Positions 22,875 to 33,224 of a DNA stretch of 64,000 bases are shown piece by piece (position 1 is the first letter of the stretch; each line of letters starts with the position of its first letter). Source of the stretch: Saposhnikovia divaricata (Eukaryota > Streptophyta > Magnoliopsida > Apiales > Apiaceae); contig CM071598.1 in NCBI GenBank assembly GCA_036435485.1, forward strand, positions 102,980,501-103,044,500, given 5' to 3'. The notes below the pieces were generated by a model, which did no database searches, was not told the DNA's origin, and worked only from the letters and a program-made list of their open reading frames with translations. The position numbers were made by a program, and so were the translations under genes.

Positions 22875-23111
22875 CTGCATATGAGGGTTGGAACTGCAAG
22901 TTGTGTGGATATCTAGGCACTGATTGACCATCTGTTTCTCATACAAGAGATGTCTATCAAGAACTACCCCAAAACAATTTGGTTTAGTGCACCGAAAAGT
23001 ATTTAGAACGAGGTTTGGTAAATTTATTCTTGTGCACGAACTGCACTGGCAACTAAATAGGTATTGTTGTTTAAGAAGCTGTTGGCGGTCCTTGCGATCC
23101 CACTGCCCAAC
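22875..23111 (-). pseudogene. Captured exon, SMYD/SET-domain-like, inside the CACTA
   Basis: A 237-bp, 79-codon open segment bounded on the minus strand by an acceptor (TGTTTGCAG before 23111) and a donor (CAG then GTAATT after 22875). The product starts VGQWDRKDRQQLLKQQYLFS and continues with the Cys pattern CQCSSC, then C..PNCFGVVLD. This resembles the post-SET Cys cluster region of plant TPR/SET (SMYD4-like) proteins, where a GQWD..DR..FL..Y.F.C.C..C pattern occurs. Those proteins are putative lysine methyltransferases. The catalytic SET core is not here, so the fragment is not a working enzyme. Reading: transduplication of a host exon into a CACTA, with splice sites kept. Identification is from memory of the motif and needs a protein search. 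Confidence 0.65.
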
Positions 23112-23559
23112 CTGCAAACACAGTTTTATCCTGGCTCACATTAGGCTCATGTGATAGAAGTAATTATAGCAAGCACCGAGCTTAGCATAAGAAGCGAACT
23201 TAGTATAAGAAGCGAGCTTGACGTCGATATCGCCTTTGATTTTGTGAGCTTCTTTAAAGAGCTCCTCCCAACCCGATTTGGCAACAAAATAAGAAGAAAT
23301 GATTAAAGCTCCTTTAAATAATTAGGGTTCAAAACAATTAAAGCTTACCCAATTACAGAATCGAAACAATTATAGGGTAAATCGAAACAATTAAAGCTTA
23401 CTCAATTACTAAATTTAAATAATTAGAGTTCGAGCTTTTCTTAGCTTTGAGATACGACCTACCTTGCTTTGAGAGTGATTAGCTAGCTTTCGAGATACAT
23501 CCTTGCTACAACTGATTGCTTGCTTCGATTGAAAAGGGGCTAAGGTTCTTAGTCGAGAG

Positions 23560-23800
23560 GGGGGAGGTCAATTATGTGTTTGTGTTTGTGTCGAGCTATC
23601 GAAGCCCTAATCAAAATTACCTCTAATCGAAGACCAATTCGAAGCCCTAATTGGATCTTTGGTCAAATCAATTTAGGATTTTGGGGTTTAACTCTAATCT
23701 TTGCTGTAATCAGTTTTAGGGGGAGAGAGGAGTGTGACATATATGAGTGTGAGAGAGAGAAATGGATGAACGAAAGAGAGGTGAGCGAGAGAGGAGGGAA
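23560..23800 (-). promoter_or_regulatory. Possible leader/promoter region of a CACTA transcript
   Basis: On the minus strand a CT-repeat (23750-23760) is followed by leader-like sequence containing two GATTAGGGCTTCGA copies. This resembles the 5' leader of a plant gene and lies upstream of the captured exon in the same orientation. The frames on the plus strand here look random. Confidence 0.3.
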
Positions 23801-24394
23801 AAAGGTATCCTAGTGTGTTTTTGTGTAATAATATCTTGTTTTTGTATGATAATAATATTTTTGGTTCCAGAATATCAGAAGCCAACCAAGGAAAAATCGA
23901 AAGGCCCTTAAAAAGTTTGATCGAATTAACCAAAACCAATAATTATATTGTAACATTTTTATTTTAAAATGTTACAATTGTTCAATTGTTCATATATTGT
24001 ATGGATTCAAATAATGGGTAAAAATAAAAAATATATATTTTCATGTATTGTCCCTAATTATTATATTAAATAAAGAGATTAATTTTAAAGCCAAACATTG
24101 AAATTAGGAATATAGGGTATATATGGATAAATTGGTACAAAAATGTACTCAAATAAGAGTGGGACAACTATTTTGAAATATAATTTCGTTAAATTTAATT
24201 TATTAATATAAATAAAAAAATTATATTACTTAAAAAAATTTAAATTCTTAAAAAATAATAAGAACAATTTAAAGCTTAAGACTGATCATTAAAATAATCT
24301 AAATATTTTTAAAAGAATGTTATAATATAAGAATAACGTTTTATTTGTATAAAAAAGTTATTTCCATATAATTTAGCTTTTTTAAAATTAAAAT

Positions 24395-24785
24395 GCTTTT
24401 AGCGTCGGTCAAATGAAGGCGACACTTAAAGTACAAACACTAAGGCGTCGGTTCTACAAGACCGATACTAAAGGTTAAGTTTTAGGCGTCGGTTAAGTAA
24501 AAACCGACGTTAAAGGGTTAGTTTTAGGCGTCGGTTGTTAATGACCGACGCTAAAGGTCCGGTTTAAGTGTCGGTTGAGTATAAACCGACGCTATAGATT
24601 CAGTTTTATGTGTCGGTTGTTTCATGACCGACGCATATAATGGTTTTAGGCGTCGATTAAATTAGTAAACCGACGCAAAATGTCCAAAACCAATGACTTT
24701 AAGCATCGGTTAAGCTAGCAACCGACGCCTAAAGTATGTATATGCCACGGCTCTTCATATAACCGACGCCAAAAGTGCGACGCTA
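24395..24785. repeat. Right subterminal repeat array of the CACTA
   Basis: Seven or so GCGTCGGTT ... AACCGACGC hairpin units, less regular than on the left side. Confidence 0.85.
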
Positions 24786-24809
24786 AAAGTCCAGTCTGTA
24801 CTAGTGCAT

Positions 24810-25778
24810 AGACGACCTCAAGTTAGGCCTAGGTCGTGTGGGTTTTTCATATTTTTCAATTCAAATTCGAGCTGGAGTTTGCGATCTCAAACCACGCCTC
24901 AAATGGACATGTTTTAGTAGATTATCTGGTTATGTGAATGAGCTCGAAATCCTATTGCAAAGCGAGGTTGTAGGTGCCGACCTCATACCACCTTGTTGGA
25001 ATGTTGATTCAGTTAGTCATTCTTGAGTCGTTCACGAATCTCTTGATCCACGGTTGGATCTGATAGCTTTGTTGGCCTTCTAAGGCTTCAACTTAGTTCC
25101 TTAGCCATTGATTTATAACACAAGGCCTGGATTCTAAGGTTGATGTTGGTGTTCTGGATCACCAACACGAGGTTTCAGGTCAATAGGAGGTGTTTGTTAT
25201 GCCTTAAATGGTTTCGTGAACCTTGACTTGTGACCTTTCGGGCCTTAACTTATTTGCTGAGACCTTGGTTTTAAGGTTATTATCAACCCTTGATTCCCTT
25301 GATTCTCATTCTAAGATGTAGGAATGATGAAGTCCCTTAGTTCTTGCCCCCATTGCTTCATATAGTGGAGGTCTTGCTTCTCGGTTGATCGCTCAAGAAG
25401 TTCACTTGCCACTAAGCACTCAACTTTAAGTCTGGTGTGCCTTGGCTGGTTGCCAATCCTTTATCTTACTTCTAGGTTTCCAACCTTCTTCTTATACTTG
25501 TAGAACCTTGACTAGGTTTTAAGTAGCCTGATGCCTCTTGTCAGGTTCGTTTGGAGGCAGATAACCTTGTTGGCCATCAAGGCTTGAATTTTTAGATTTG
25601 AAGTTCAAGACCTCAAGTGTGGAACTGTAAAGGACCTCTTATCTCAACACTCTCATTAACAGTTTCTGTACCTTCAAGGCATTATCAAAGGGCCTACCAG
25701 TCTCATGATGAGCTTTAGGGTCTATCCTTCAGCTTACATCAACTGGTGCTACAAATTTCAAATTGATGGTGGGGGTCT
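24810..25778 (-). other. Non-coding or decayed internal region of Tat B
   Basis: Continuation of the 3' region after the CACTA. No frame longer than about 60 codons makes sense and I recognise no integrase motif (no HHCC, no DDE), so the integrase part is deleted rather than merely frameshifted. Confidence 0.6.
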
Positions 25779-26433
25779 TCAGGACTTGGAAGTAGACGCT
25801 CCCAGAATGGGTCTCGACCCTTGAATTGGGATAAGGCATCGACCTTTGTATTCTCCTCCCTTGGGATATACCTGGAACTCATCTAACTGGGCTATCGCAG
25901 CTTTCACAATCCTCAAGTATTTGGCCATATTCTTTTCTCTAACTTCAAACTCTCCATTGACTTGTGAGACTACCAACTTTGAGTCTCCACAGACTTTCAG
26001 GTTCTTGACCCTCAGGGCTCTTGTCAGTCTAGGTCGGCTATCAGAGCTTCATACTCCGCCTCGTTGTAGGTTATTTGGAAGTCCAACTTCAAGGCATACT
26101 CGAGTGTGAACCCATCGGGGCTTTGCAGAACTTAACCTGCACCACCGGTTTTTGTTTTAGATGCCCCATGAAAATAGAGCTTTTTGTTTTTGATGCCCCA
26201 TCAAAATAGAGCATCCAATATTCCTTCTTCTCTTCCAGGGGTTTCTCACCTTGCTGACCTTCCTGGTATATTACCTCCTGCCCCCCGACTTCTTGGTTGT
26301 CAATGGTATATTCAACCACGAAGTCAGCTAGAGCCTGAGCTTTGATGGCTGTCCTAGGCTTGTACTTAACATCGAATTCTCCTAGTTTGATTGCCCACTT
26401 GATGAGCCTTCCATTGGCTTTCGGGCTATGCAA
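25779..26433 (-). pseudogene. RNase H remnants (Tat-type), broken
   Basis: The upper frame (26433-26089) reads from the end of the first RNase H (IKWAIKLGEFDVKYKPR) through the linker (ALADFVVEYT) into the start of the second RNase H (YWMLYFDGASKTK). A 30-bp tandem duplication at 26155-26205 inserts extra residues there and destroys the following core. The lower frame (25976-25779) is the later RNase H helix (VVSQVNGEFEVREKNMAKYL). At least one frame break lies between them. No reverse transcriptase precedes it; RT is replaced by a duplicated copy of the same junction (see 26830-27050). Confidence 0.85.
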
Positions 26434-26829
26434 TATGTTTCTTCAGCGGGTGTTCCATCAGGACTTCAACGTTTGTCTTTATCCAGGGTCCTTCAAGGAC
26501 TTAAACTCTTATCTGCTGTAACCTAACTCTACCATTCGGGGTATGCATTCGTTTGTTTTCATTCGTGTATTCTTTTATTTTCGGTACTTGGTATTCTTTG
26601 ACTCACACATCAGGTGCTTGGCACATAAATAAAATCACAATCAATGAATGGAAAACAAACTTGCATTAATAACTTGGAAATGGGTTCAACCCTTACATAG
26701 AGTACTACTGTCCTACTCGGAGCAACATGCTCTGCAATGGTTTTAATGAACCTTATTTCTACTTCTACTATATAAATATGAAGCTAAGTCCTACTAGGAT
26801 AACTTAAGCCCAATCGAGCCTTTGCAAGA
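26434..26829 (-). other. Spacer between two copies of the RNase H junction in Tat B
   Basis: Non-coding on both strands; AT-rich relative to its neighbours. It separates the two related segments and probably marks a rearrangement point. Confidence 0.45.
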
Positions 26830-27732
26830 CTAGGTCTGCACCACTTGATTTTGTTTTTGGTGCTCCATCAAAATAGGGCACCCACCACTCCTTCTGGTCT
26901 CCTCATTCTTATTATGAAGTTCACTTCCTGCTTGGGGTACTACCTCCTGCCCCCCGACTTCTTGGTTGCCAATGGTACACTCAACCACAAAGTCAGTTAA
27001 CGCCTTATCCTCAATGGCTGTCCGAGGCTTCTGTGTGATGTCCTCTGCTGACCTTTCTTTGTGTTCCTTACCACTGTGGACTTCCATGTCTTCAACCGGA
27101 AGGACCTGCCCCCCGACTCCATCAGGCCTTAACGAGGCTACATAACAGCTTCGTGCCATCTTCTGATCACCTTTATGTTCTCCAACACCATTTCTGGTAG
27201 GGAACTTGATCTTCACATGATAGGTTGAGGCAACAGCCTTGAATGCATGAAGTCCAGTCCTTCCAAGGATAGCGTTGTACGTTGAATCCGCCTTGATTAC
27301 CAGGAAGTTCAACATCTGAGTGGCCTCCTTGGGCTCTTGCCCGATAGTTACAGGCAGCTGAATAGTCCCTTCAACTTTGGATTTTACTCCATTATATCCG
27401 TATATAGGCATGTTATTGGGGGTCAACTGAGAATCAGTGTATCCCATCTTCACAAACGCATCATGAAACAGAATGTCAACGGAAGCTCCATTGTCTATCA
27501 AGACTCGCTTCACCTCCGAGTTTCCAATCACAGGAGTTATGACCAACGGGTCGTCATGGGGGAAATTTACCCCTTCCAAGTCTGAGTCATCAAAACTAAT
27601 CGCTACCTCAGTTTTTGCAAGCTTCGGGGCCTCTCCCACGATGTGCAACACCTCTCGGGCATAAGCCTTTCGAGAGTTCCTAGTTGTCCCGGCCGCAGTT
27701 GGGCCTCCTGAGATCATGTTGATTACTGGCCC
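26830..27732 (-). pseudogene. Tat B protease frame fused to duplicated RNase H junction
   Basis: This is the direct continuation of the gag frame after a TGA at 27733-27735. It carries an aspartic protease: VLIDNGASVDILF contains the active-site Asp in the variant DNGA form seen in Tat elements, and YNAILGRTGLHAF is the second conserved loop. About 60 residues after the protease the frame jumps to RTAIEDKALTDFVVECTIGN, which repeats the RNase H linker found at 26240-26340. RT and the first RNase H have therefore been deleted, and the junction exists twice. The frame ends QKQNQVVQT at 26830. Confidence 0.88.
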
Positions 27733-29510
27733 TCAGGGCTGTGGGTTGCGATCTTGATCGTCATCCCTTCTATTATAGTCTCTTCTCTGATTGGCACGGT
27801 CTTCACCCTTAGTGAAGTTACTCAGCTTCCCTCTACGGATCAAAAACTCAATCTCATCTTTGAGTTGCTTACAATCGTCAGTGTCATGCCCCACGTCTCT
27901 ATGGAATCTGCAATACTGATTCTGGTTTCTCTTTGCGGGATCACCCCTGAGTGGCTTCGGCCATCTGAAATCCTTATCATTCTCAATGTCCAACAAGATT
28001 CGACTCCTAGGAGTATTCAACCTTGCATATTCAGTGAACCTTGACCCTTGGTTCTTCTTAGGGGCAGAGTCGGAGTCCTCGCTAGTTCGGGGATACTTGT
28101 CCCTAGCATCATACTCTTGATCTTCATAGTCCTGGTCTTGCTTTCGCTTCTTGGAGTCATTATTACCTCCTCCTCCACCTACGGTGGTTTCTTTCTTCAA
28201 GCTATCCTCAGCTTTAATATACTTATCAGCCCTTCGTTGGAGCTCAGCCATATTTTCTGGGGGATGCTTCGCTAATGACCTTTTAAAGAAGAGGTCAGTG
28301 GTTCCGTGCTCCAGGGCTACCATGGCCACCTTATTCTCCAAGTCAGTGATATTTAGAGTCTCCTTAGTGAATCGCTTAAGGTAATCCCTTAGATTTTCAT
28401 TCTTTCCTTGTACCACATACATAAGAGACGCAGAGCTCTTCTCATGAACTCTTCCACTAATGAATTGGCTGATAAAAGTAGTGCTCAATTCCTTAAAAGA
28501 TCCAATCGAATTTGCAGGCAAACGACTGTACCACCTTTGAGCCATACCCGACAGGGTTTGAGGGAACGCCCTACACTTGAGAGCGTCACTAGCAGGCTGC
28601 AACAGTAGTGCGTTCGAGAATGTTCTCACATGGTTTGCGGGATCACCAATTCCATCATAAGCCTTTATTGTAGGCATCTTAAACTTCCTAGAGATGTGAG
28701 CATTCATCACTTCCTCGGTGAACGGGGGTGTTGGATCATCAGGATCTCCGAGAGGCATCAGATCTTTGGGGTTTCCCTTGGGAATTTCCATCCTTGTGGT
28801 TGTTCTTCCGAATGAGGCATCAGCCCTTCTTTGTCTCCTTGAAGACCTCTCCAAATCAATGATGGGAATCGTTCCTGAGGTTGGAGGAGGTCGAGTTTGA
28901 TTCTGTCTTGCTTGCTCCATTGCTATGTCATCCTTTAGCCTTTGGATCTCAGCCTCGTGAGCCTTAATCCTCTCCTCAGCCGTTGGTGGAGGTCCATCAT
29001 GGATCCCTTGAGTCCTTCCTTGAGGCTCTCTTCTAGCACGTTGCCTCCTCGGGGCTTCATCACGATCATCATCCTCAGACGATGAATCATCAGTATAAGG
29101 GCCGGAGTAGTCATCATAATCTCGATCCCGGATTTGTAAGGCATGACCACTTGGTCCTGAACCTTGAGTCATCGGGGGGTAGTTGGGCAGACCGTGCCTG
29201 GGATTAGTGTACAAGGGGAGATCCGTAGTATGGATCTGTACCCCTGGTGGCGGGTTGTTCGGATCAACAATCTGGAGAGAGTTGGTCGCTTGTCCTGCCT
29301 GATTGGACAGAGGCAACGTACTCTCATCTCAGCATGGGGGATCACCCCTGGTTGCTGAGAAACTTGAGAGTGGATAATGACAGCTGATGCTGGGGGAGCC
29401 TGTTGAATGATCGTCCCTGATGCTGGGGGAGTCTGCTCGGTGAGAGGTGGGGCAGAGCTAATTGGCACGGCCTCAGTTACAACTGGTGTTGTTCTTCGTG
29501 TTTGAACCAT
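27733..29510 (-). pseudogene. Tat B gag with one frameshift and one stop
   Basis: Starts MVQTRRTTPVVTEAVP at 29510. At about 29325 a 5-bp insertion (GAG-ATGAG-AG, absent from fragment A) shifts the frame, and the rest continues from about 29316 to 27733 for 527 codons. The Gag capsid domain is recognisable (ALKCRAFPQTLSGMAQRWY, then LPANSIGSFKELSTTFISQF), followed by a Lys/Arg/Asp-rich region and a CRFHRDVGHDTDDCKQLK motif replacing a classical zinc knuckle, as is usual in Tat Gags. The frame ends with TGA in a CGA-like context, in frame with the protease frame that follows. The first part contains proline-rich repeats. Confidence 0.9.
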
Positions 29511-29522
29511 GGTTGATGTTGT

Positions 29523-29542
29523 CTTCCCACAGACGGCGCCAA
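29523..29542 (-). other. Primer-binding site region of Tat B
   Basis: The minus strand reads TTGGCGCCGTCTGTGGGAAG directly after the 5' LTR; the TGGCGCC core would pair with a tRNA 3' end. The identical core occurs in fragment A at about 11297-11317. The tRNA species is not certain from the sequence alone. Confidence 0.75.
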
Positions 29543-30134
29543 TGTTGTGGAATAAAAACGAGGGTTTGTATGTATTAAATACAAGAGATGGTGAGCTTCG
29601 AGCTTTAATGGCTGTTCTTGCGTTCGAGATTGATCGGTCCTCACAAGATGCCTACGTATCTCTGTATTGCTAGAGAATCAAGCCAACGTAGTTCTAGGTG
29701 ATTGTGCCCTCGAGGCTATGGCGGTGAGAGCTCACCTAGGACGTAGTGGCTTGTATGTCCTTATTCAAGGATTAAGCCAACGTAGTCCTGAGAATGAGGG
29801 GTCAGACCCTTTATATAGGTTGAGAAGCCTTAGAATCAAGGTAGGAGTTGGAGACTTAATAGATAAGTCACCTCCTTGAGGAAAGTTCTAGACTCCTTCC
29901 TTGTAGGAGTCTGTTGCCATATCGAATTGGATGCCTTGGAGGCTAAGTCTTGTAGAGATAATGTCCTTATCTGACACTTATTGCTGAGCTGTTTATTACC
30001 CCTAATATTAATTACGAAATTAATATTAAAAATAGGACTTTGGACCCTGTTGGTGGGCCCCATGTTCGGACCGTACCGGGTCTAATTAATGCAACAATAA
30101 ATGTGTCTTTAGGGCTTATTTTTAGCCCATATCA
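29543..30134 (-). repeat. 5' LTR of Tat element B
   Basis: 592 bp, paired with 17634-18225. TSD ACAGT follows at 30135-30139. Confidence 0.93.
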
Positions 30135-30226
30135 ACAGTGTATTTTTTATCTCGATAAATAAATAATTTTGATTAATGAATAAAATTTTTCGGTCCCGAA
30201 CATATTTATTTATCAAGGTTCTACTG

Positions 30227-30936
30227 TACCATGAACTGGTCAGCTGATTACAATTTACAAATACAAAACAGTATTACGTGTGCAAAATTACATAATTTAT
30301 TACAATTTCCGTCCCTATTTAAGTATCCATTTTAACTTTGATTCGGTTACACTCATCGAAGTTTGATCTTAATTTCACAAATATTTATCAACATTTCGAT
30401 ATTTTAGAAATTTGAATATTGTATCATGTACTTCCTCTGTTTTTATTTAATGATTGATCATTTTAGAAAAGAAAGCTTGTTTTTATTTAATTGTCGTTCT
30501 GTGTTTCAATGAAATAAATACTGAGTATTTTTCTCTCTTGCCTTTCTTTAAAGTTTTATGTTTTTAATAATGTACGGAGAGATCTTTGACATTATGGACA
30601 GAAGTGGAATTATATTTCATATTAATTACTAATTTAGCTGTAAAAATTAGTTTCTTTAATATGTGTGCATGAGGCTTAAACGATTAATATATAAAAAAAG
30701 AGAGAATATGATATATTGTTTCATATTTATATATTGGTTGATAGTTACAAAATTTTTAAATATTAAGCTCAAAATTCGGTCAATATGACTGAATCAAGGT
30801 GAAAAAAAGGCATTTGAATAGCAACGAAGAAAATAATTATTAAAATGTTACATCTCACGCATATCGATTAAATTTGTTAAGTTATCGGTTTTCCAAAATC
30901 TTAATATATTAGGTAAGCGAATTTATGGGAATCATA
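30227..30936. other. AT-rich host DNA, no gene seen
   Basis: Stops are dense in all frames. A stretch near 30430-30560 vaguely resembles Stowaway-type ends but has no clear partner. Confidence 0.4.
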
Positions 30937-32184
30937 TCTATACTATTATATAATAGTCGAAATATTAAAAAATTTTGTACCTGTTTTTTGGTACCTATTC
31001 TTTAGTACGTAATGAATTTACTTATTTATCCTTCATTATAAACAAAAATATATATGATATCTATACTATTAAAACATAAAAAATAAATAATAACATAACA
31101 TAATTAGTGATAATTAGTCAACTAAAATAAATAATAACATAATATAATTAGTGATAATTAGTCGATTGCCTTTTTCACAATTACTTTTAGTTGAAAATAT
31201 TTCTATTATAAACACCTAAAAACATCAATCGTATCATATCTTCCAATCATTAATATTTTTTTTCGAATTAAAATACGTTACCTTTTTGATTTAAAACTAA
31301 TCTTACAATCTTTAATATATACCTAAAAATATCACACCATATTTTCTAATCACTAACAAAATATAATAGAAATTCGTATAGTACGAATAATGACCGTTAG
31401 ATTTTTAGTAAAAAATCAGAACCGTTATATCTAATGATTAGATATATTATATGATCAAATTAATTTACTAAAATTTCAAGGTTCGAATTCCATCAACGAC
31501 ATATTTATTTTAAAATTTATAATATAATTTTAAACCATGTATATCATTAATTAAATTTATATTAAATTATTTAAATTAAAATAAAATGTTAATTTAAATA
31601 ATGTCATATAGAAATATAATTGTAACATAAAATAAAATTTATTACATATCAAAATAAATTTGTGCATCGCAGTATTTCGTAAAATTACTAATTTACCCTT
31701 ATTATAAAGAAAAATATATAAAATATCTATACTATTAAAACACCTAAAATAAATAATAACATAATATAATTAATGGTAATTAGTCGATTATCTTTTTCAC
31801 ATTTACTTTTAGTTGAAGATATTACTTTTTATAAATACCTAAAAACATCAATCGTATTATTTCTTCCAATCATTAATATTTCCTTTCAAATTAAAACATG
31901 TTACCTTTTTTATTTAAAATTAATCTTACAATCATTAATATATACCCGAAAATATAACACCATATTTTTAAATTATTAATAGAATATATTAAAAATCCGT
32001 AAACGTTGTTTATAATAAAAAATATTAGTATAATTCATAAACATGAATATGTTAAATTATATAAAATTAAAATTAAAAAAATTATTCAAAATAATGATTA
32101 TATATAAATATAATTGTAATATATATTAAATAAAATTTATAACATAATAAAATAAACCCGTGCATTGCACGGGTTATAAGCTAG
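30937..32184 (+). mobile_element. Non-autonomous Helitron, apparently nested or tandem copies
   Basis: The 3' end has the Helitron signature: hairpin CCCGTGCATTGCACGGG (32157-32173), 11 nt, then CTAG (32181-32184) followed by T. Helitron-like 5' starts TCTATACTATTA occur three times (30937, 31060, 31726), each preceded by A, consistent with insertion between A and T. Segments 31010-31330 and 31690-31930 are diverged direct copies, so one Helitron probably landed in or next to another. A decayed hairpin (GTGCATCGCAGTATTT near 31660) may be the 3' end of the older copy. No RepHel protein is encoded. Confidence 0.85.
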
Positions 32185-33224
32185 TCATATTAACATTTCC
32201 TCACTCGAACCTCCATTATTTGGGTCAAAGATTGAATCATTAGGTTGTTCGTACTATTTTGATCCTAAGATTTAGTCCACTTTCAAATATTATGTGAGGA
32301 TCTCGTTCTTTTTTTGCCACCATAACATATAATTTCAATGTTTCAATATATGAAAATATTGGGGGTATGAGAAATTCGAACTGAAATCTATTAGATCAAA
32401 TATCCTGATATCATGTTAAGTTAGTTCTTCTAAAAATTTAAAAATTTTGAAAAACGAATTTATCAAGATTATATTATATATTCAACAAAATTAGATCTTT
32501 ATATTATATGTTCAACAAAATTAGATCTTTTGAAGCACTGCTTGGCGGTTGACTGAATTTTTGATAAATCTATAGTAAACTAATTGATTGTCACAAAGAA
32601 TCTATCTTATGGACTTGTTGTGTGATGAGGTTGAAATTGGAGGGCATGAATAATAAATTAATCAAAACTCCAACGCACGGGGCTAAACAACAATCAGCAT
32701 GCAGCTGACTGTTTACTTACCTAATAGTAAACTATTATTGGTCGCGGAAGATAATACAAACAAATTGCTACATTTTGATTCACCACATTGTTGATGCTAG
32801 AGCAGTTGAGCATTGGGCAGAGCTAAAATATAGTAGTAATTTTTTAACATTCAAAAGTATTATTATTTGGATTAGTTGGTGAGATTCCACTGTTCTCGCC
32901 ATTGAAATAAGAGCTAGACTTGTCGAAACCCTAGTTCGTGTGCCAGCTTTGTTTAGGTATTTTTTTTTTTTTGAAACCACTTTGTTTAGGTATTTAGAGC
33001 CCGTTTGTCTGGCTTTATGATCTGGAGCTTAAAGTGATTTTTGATTTTAAGCTGAAAAATGCGTATTTGTGTAATAAGCTGATTTAAAGTTAAAAAAAAA
33101 TAATTTAAAGCCAGAAGTTGGTAGGATGTACTTTTTTCAACTAACTTAATTTTTTTTTAATTTTTTCTTATATAAGTTAATATTATCATGCGTATGTCCA
33201 TTTAAAAAAAATTATTTTTATAGA
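32185..33224. other. AT-rich host DNA with a truncated MITE
   Basis: No coding frame is convincing. GAGCCCGTTTGTCTGGCTT at about 32998 looks like one end of a hAT-type MITE; its other end is missing, probably lost when the Tat fragment at 33225 arrived. Confidence 0.4.

Larger units (their letters stand above)
19474..24806. mobile_element. CACTA (En/Spm-like) transposon, 5,333 bp, non-autonomous
   Basis: Terminal inverted repeats CACTAGTACAGACTGGACTTT and AAAGTCCAGTCTGTACTAGTG are perfect over about 20 bp and are flanked by the 3-bp duplication CAT (19471-19473 and 24807-24809), as expected for CACTA. Both subterminal regions (about 19500-19860 and 24395-24785) carry dense GCGTCGGTT / AACCGACGC repeats in palindromic pairs, the usual binding platform for CACTA TNPA-type proteins. 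I see no transposase frame. The body carries a host-like exon at 22875-23111 on the minus strand and a leader-like region near 23560-23800. Confidence 0.95.
17634..30134 (-). mobile_element. Tat-lineage Ty3/gypsy element B, complete ends, internally deleted
   Basis: Two 592-bp LTRs (17634-18225 and 29543-30134) run TG...CA and are flanked by the perfect 5-bp duplication ACAGT (17629-17633 and 30135-30139). The minus-strand order is 5' LTR, primer site, gag, protease, RNase H scraps, a long repeat-rich 3' region, polypurine tract and 3' LTR. Reverse transcriptase and integrase are missing, so this copy is non-autonomous. The retained RNase H segments resemble the second, archaeal-type RNase H that marks the Tat lineage. 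A CACTA transposon is nested at 19474-24806. The LTRs differ at about 20 of 592 positions, mostly transitions. Without the CACTA and its duplicated CAT the element is about 7.2 kb. Confidence 0.93.
17546..30226. mobile_element. Pogo/Emigrant-like MITE, about 175 bp, split by the Tat element
   Basis: The left piece is 17546-17633 and the right piece is 30140-30226; everything between is the inserted Tat element. The ends TAGTAGAACCACGATAAAT and, in reverse, CAGTAGAACCTTGATAAAT match the plant pogo/Emigrant style terminus (CAGTAAAACCTCTATAAAT). Each end is flanked by TA (17544-17545 and 30227-30228), the Tc1/mariner target duplication. Confidence 0.75.

Noticed and set aside
19474..24806. Assigning the transposase at 37170-38250 to this CACTA
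   Set aside because: Terminal repeats of the two elements differ, so there is no support for a functional pairing.
27754..28815. Plus-strand frames of 60-96 codons
   Set aside because: Shadows of the minus-strand gag of Tat B.
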